Assembly (NCBI RefSeq): GCF_965363235.1
Contig: NC_134843.1
Span: forward strand, 48,293,535 to 48,357,534
Source: Mytilus galloprovincialis
Lineage: Eukaryota; Mollusca; Bivalvia; Mytilida; Mytilidae
Reading direction: 5' to 3'
Length of the DNA stretch: 64,000 nt
Positions 60,881 through 64,000 of the stretch are shown here, one piece after another (positions within the stretch are counted from its first letter, which is position 1; each line of letters opens with the position of its first letter). The translations under genes and the position numbers were made by a program. The notes under the pieces are model-generated. The model had not been told where the DNA came from. It made no database searches and worked only from the letters and a program-made list of their open reading frames with translations.

Positions 60881-62585
60881 AGGCCAACTAAAATTAATTA
60901 GTAGATTTTCATCCAAATTTTTGAAAAAAATGGGGCGGGTGGGAGGATTTTATTTTTTAAATTTTATTTCATATGAAACCTTCTTGTCACGTGTTATTCG
61001 ATCATATATGCAAGTGTAATAATAAGCTTATATCATGTAAATACATCCATTAGGTATCGTGTATAAGACAATAACAATCAAAACCAAGGAGTAACCATGC
61101 AAAGACTCATAAAACCAAAAGACATTTGCACCAACAGTTACAAATGATAAGTAGGAAACAACACAAACTCCACTAAAAACCAGGAATGAAATCAGGTGCT
61201 CCGGAAAGGTAAGCATTTCCTGTACCGTATACGGCACCCGTCATGTTATTTGTTTGTTCAGTTCGGTAATGATGGAAGGTTGTTATGACTGAGGAAGAAT
61301 ATGACTGAGATATAATTTCTGACACATTTTTGTCATAATGGCCAATCAGCTCATGATGGCAACCATACAATTGAGTGATGACCTTAATTTGATGATTCAT
61401 AGCCCTGTCTTAGCAACTTTTGAGAAAGCAGTATTTCTCGTTCAACAAAATCAGCGTACATGTACTTTGAGCTAGCTCTAGAGTAACGTATCAATATTGA
61501 GACACATTTACTCCATATGCTGGTGCCGCTTTTTCAAATTCGTATTCAAGTATATATCTCTGATTGGCCACCACTGTTCTACATGTAATTGTCGCTTTAG
61601 AAACCCATTTTATAGTAAACAGCAGAAATGTGAGGAAATGCTCTCTTCAGTTGGACTACCTACATGAAATATATTTTGCTTTCTAAGCTAATTGTTAAAC
61701 AGCAGAAATGTGAGGAAATGCTCTCTTCAGTTGGACTACCTACATGAAATATATTTTGCTTTCTAAGCAATGTTTTGTTGTCCGAATAAAATGAAGCAAA
61801 TCCATTGGTATGCAACACGAGTACGATAAGTACAGAATAAAATAAAACCTCAAACAGTGTTGAAATAATAGGGTTGGTCCTTAATATGCAAGATGCAAAT
61901 ATAATTACAATGTAGAACAGAGTTGTTTAATGACTCTATCGTGGGTATTGGGACAGAGGATGTTTGCTGGTTTTTTTTTACAAAAAAACGAAAGGCATGG
62001 ATAAATTTATTTCTAAGAGCTTGCTGTAAATTAATAAATTAAAAATGCTTATGTTTGTCGATTTTCTGAACTCAATATACGGTCATTAATCTAAAAAGTT
62101 CATGCTTGTGTCAATTTCTTTATTCCAGTCAAATGTGTTCCACGATTCTGACGCTTTTGGGTTTCCTTCACAGTCCAAATTTCTTGACACAAAGTCATTG
62201 TATAAATAAAATAAATCCAAGGTGTTTTACTCGCAAACATTTGTCATTTGTGACATAGTGTACGGCGATTTGCGTTCTTGGACACAGCGAATATTTCACG
62301 CCCTTCTCATAATCAATCTTTTAATTTATTCTCGGTAAATGATGTTGTCATCATAGATCAGCAGAATATATCGACTTAATCATCCAGTTAGAATACTCTA
62401 AGAAATACGAAAACCGAAATTTAAAACAGTAAGTTTTACACGAAACGAAATATCGACAGTTACCGGTAACGGAAATGAACAAAATCCGGAAATCGTAATT
62501 TTTTCAAAAATAAAAAAAATTGGGGCGGGAAGATTTCAGAGGGGCGGGCGGGGATGAAAATCTATCAATTAATTTTAATTGGCCT
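60881..62585. mobile_element. Terminal-inverted-repeat element of about 1.7 kb
   Basis: The left end is AGGCCAACTAAAATTAATTA, followed by GTAGATTTTCATCC. The right end read inward is AGGCCAATTAAAATTAATTG, followed by ATAGATTTTCATCC. The ends are about 90 percent identical over 34 bp, and both are followed by GC-rich gcggg/cccgc stretches. No transposase frame is present. The stretch 61040-61400 contains another dispersed repeat (minus strand, peptide-like SGAPDFIPGF), and an 80-bp duplication lies at 61616-61768. Confidence 0.65.
61616..61768 (+). repeat. Perfect 80-bp tandem duplication
   Basis: A 73-bp block starting 'taaacagcagaaatgtgagg' and ending 'tttgctttctaagc' occurs at 61616 and 61696 with no difference that I can see, separated by 7 bp. 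Identity suggests a recent event or an assembly duplication. Confidence 0.9.
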
Positions 62586-62616
62586 AATACTCAACATCTA
62601 TTTAATGAATAAATAT

Positions 62617-62776
62617 AGATTCTTACATCGATACGAGTGGATTATCGGATTTATCCAATCGAGATAGTTAAATTATCAATTTTAAAGTCCGAGCCTTGGC
62701 GAGGACGTTAAAATTTATAATTTAACTAATGAGATTGGATAAATCCGATAATCCAAGAGTAACTATGTAAGAATCT
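62617..62776. mobile_element. Foldback palindrome of about 160 bp
   Basis: The left arm contains AGATTCTTACAT, then GGATTATCGGATTTATCCAA and AGTTAAATTAT. The right arm carries the inverted ATAATTTAACTA, TTGGATAAATCCGATAATCC and ATGTAAGAATCT. The loop region carries 'gtccgagccttggcgaggac', itself partly palindromic. It is a typical foldback MITE shape. Confidence 0.8.
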
Positions 62777-64000
62777 GTTTCTCTAATGATTAAAAAATAC
62801 ATTTTCTTTTGTTAACCGAAAATCCCCTTCGAGTGCCTTTCACATTGCACGAAGTTGTCAATTTCATTAAAGAACACCTGTTATAGCATACTTTGATTCA
62901 TTCAGTTAGCTAAAAAGGTCACATCCTTAAAATCATCCAATGATCTTTTGAGATTACAGGCAACCACACGTTAATTAATTTTTTAAAAACAATGGGTTGG
63001 GAAAGGGATAAATTTCCATAGAATTAGAGAATTCAAATTTCATCATTGTAAGTGATCTGAAATAGCATAAATATGTAGTGCAAATATTTTAAAAACAAAA
63101 TACATTGTTTTTAAATGCAGAATATTTCAAACAGTTTCATATAAATAAACAAATGACAAAGAGGTGCCTAAAAGAAACAATGATTGATATGATTTGAAAG
63201 AAAGGAGAAAACACACAAACATTATTTTTTACAGTTGACATTGTCCTTTGAATCTGTCAAAAAGCTATCTTTAAAATATTTAAAAGTGGTGTGAGATATC
63301 TTCAACATATCACCAAACAGTGGACATGGTTACATGTATATCTAGTTGTCTTTTAACCTGATAAGAAGCATTTTAAAAAGAGCCCAGTTACATGAACAAA
63401 TTGTGTTAAACCTAGTTGTCATAATTTTGGTCCTGATTCCAAAAGGAAAAACCAATATTGTTATAATTGGATATATCAAAAAAATATGCCTGACAATGCA
63501 TCTGCAAACTCAGAATATTATTTGAACTGAGACTACTATAACACAGAGATTGGTCACTACCGATTTATCGTGTAATGTGAGTCTCCACTTTTTCAGCTAC
63601 GTTAATATAACGTAGTTTCGTATTTACAGTAGCAGACGACATATATCACCACCTAATCACCGATACTACTAATTGTCTATATCAGTATCGGATATAATTA
63701 AAAATAAATTATAAAAAATAATAAATTAGAGGGAAAAGGAAAATAATTTATTAATATCTTTGTTATCACTATTCATATTTATATATATTTTTTAATCAGT
63801 TTATAGTTCGTTAATAAATTGTAATTATGCGGCGAAAATGCAAATGTGATTAATCTTATCCATCTTAAAGTTATGTACATTGTTTTGCTACAGGTCCGTT
63901 AATTGTATCTAATATACAAATATTTTACCTGTAAAGACAGGTAGTGTCAATAGCATGGGAGATGAATTTGTTTCACAGCTGGGTGTCTAGAATACACGAC
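62777..64000. other. Flank without recognised gene
   Basis: The stretch is AT-rich. It holds only small palindromes, such as CTACGTTAATATAACGTAG at about 63597-63615 and ACCTGTAAAGACAGGT near 63929. No coding exon is identified. Confidence 0.4.

Noticed and set aside
61173..61400. 75-codon minus-strand frame ending GAPDFIPGF
   Set aside because: It belongs to a dispersed repeat that I recall as common in mussel sequence; no start context or conserved domain, and it lies inside an inverted-repeat element.

Overview
The window is animal nuclear DNA: AT-rich, with genes split by short GT..AG introns and packed with interspersed repeats. The repeat content (a hairpin-headed 'AGCTCACCTGG..' family, a 'gatgtggtatgattgcc' family and several short inverted-repeat transposons) suggests a marine bivalve, most likely a mussel of the Mytilus type. 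That assignment is inference from remembered repeat content, not from a search. There are no prokaryotic genes, operons, CRISPR arrays or recognisable viral genes.

Layout. (1) Positions 1-3370, plus strand: the last three coding exons of a gene whose protein ends in a p23/CS-like beta-sandwich domain and an acidic serine-rich tail; its 5' part lies outside the window. (2) 3371-14626: no gene seen; at least three inverted-repeat transposon remnants. (3) 14731-17090, minus strand: an F-box protein with leucine-rich-like repeats, coding region in one exon, with a probable upstream non-coding exon and promoter. (4) 17100-25500: repeats only, including a TTAA-flanked MITE and two hairpin-capped repeats. 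(5) 25531-28828, plus strand: a small three-exon gene for a charged protein of about 77 residues that I do not recognise, lying between two inverted copies of a 2-kb repeat. (6) 34899-59567, minus strand: a complete 22-exon cytoplasmic alanyl-tRNA synthetase gene (AARS1), 964 residues, all splice phases consistent. Its introns hold most of the large repeats. (7) 59568-64000: upstream flank with transposon-like repeats and no gene seen.

Main unusual observations. Five repeat families unrelated in sequence (called A, B, C, E and G here) share one architecture: a hairpin at the start, an inverted copy of that hairpin's arm near the other end, then a second different hairpin at the very end. In A and B the element then ends in CTAG or CTGG followed by T. 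This fits non-autonomous Helitron2/Helentron-type rolling-circle elements, but no Rep/helicase ORF is present. Separately, three exon ends have been amplified in tandem: AARS1 exon 9 with its splice donor (ten extra 41-bp copies), AARS1 exon 21 with its donor (two extra 76-bp copies), and the F-box gene's C-terminal codons with the stop (two extra copies of about 53 bp).

The three complete genes show no evident functional link to each other. Exon boundaries were read by eye from splice consensus plus protein conservation and should be good to the base for AARS1; transcript ends are not determined.
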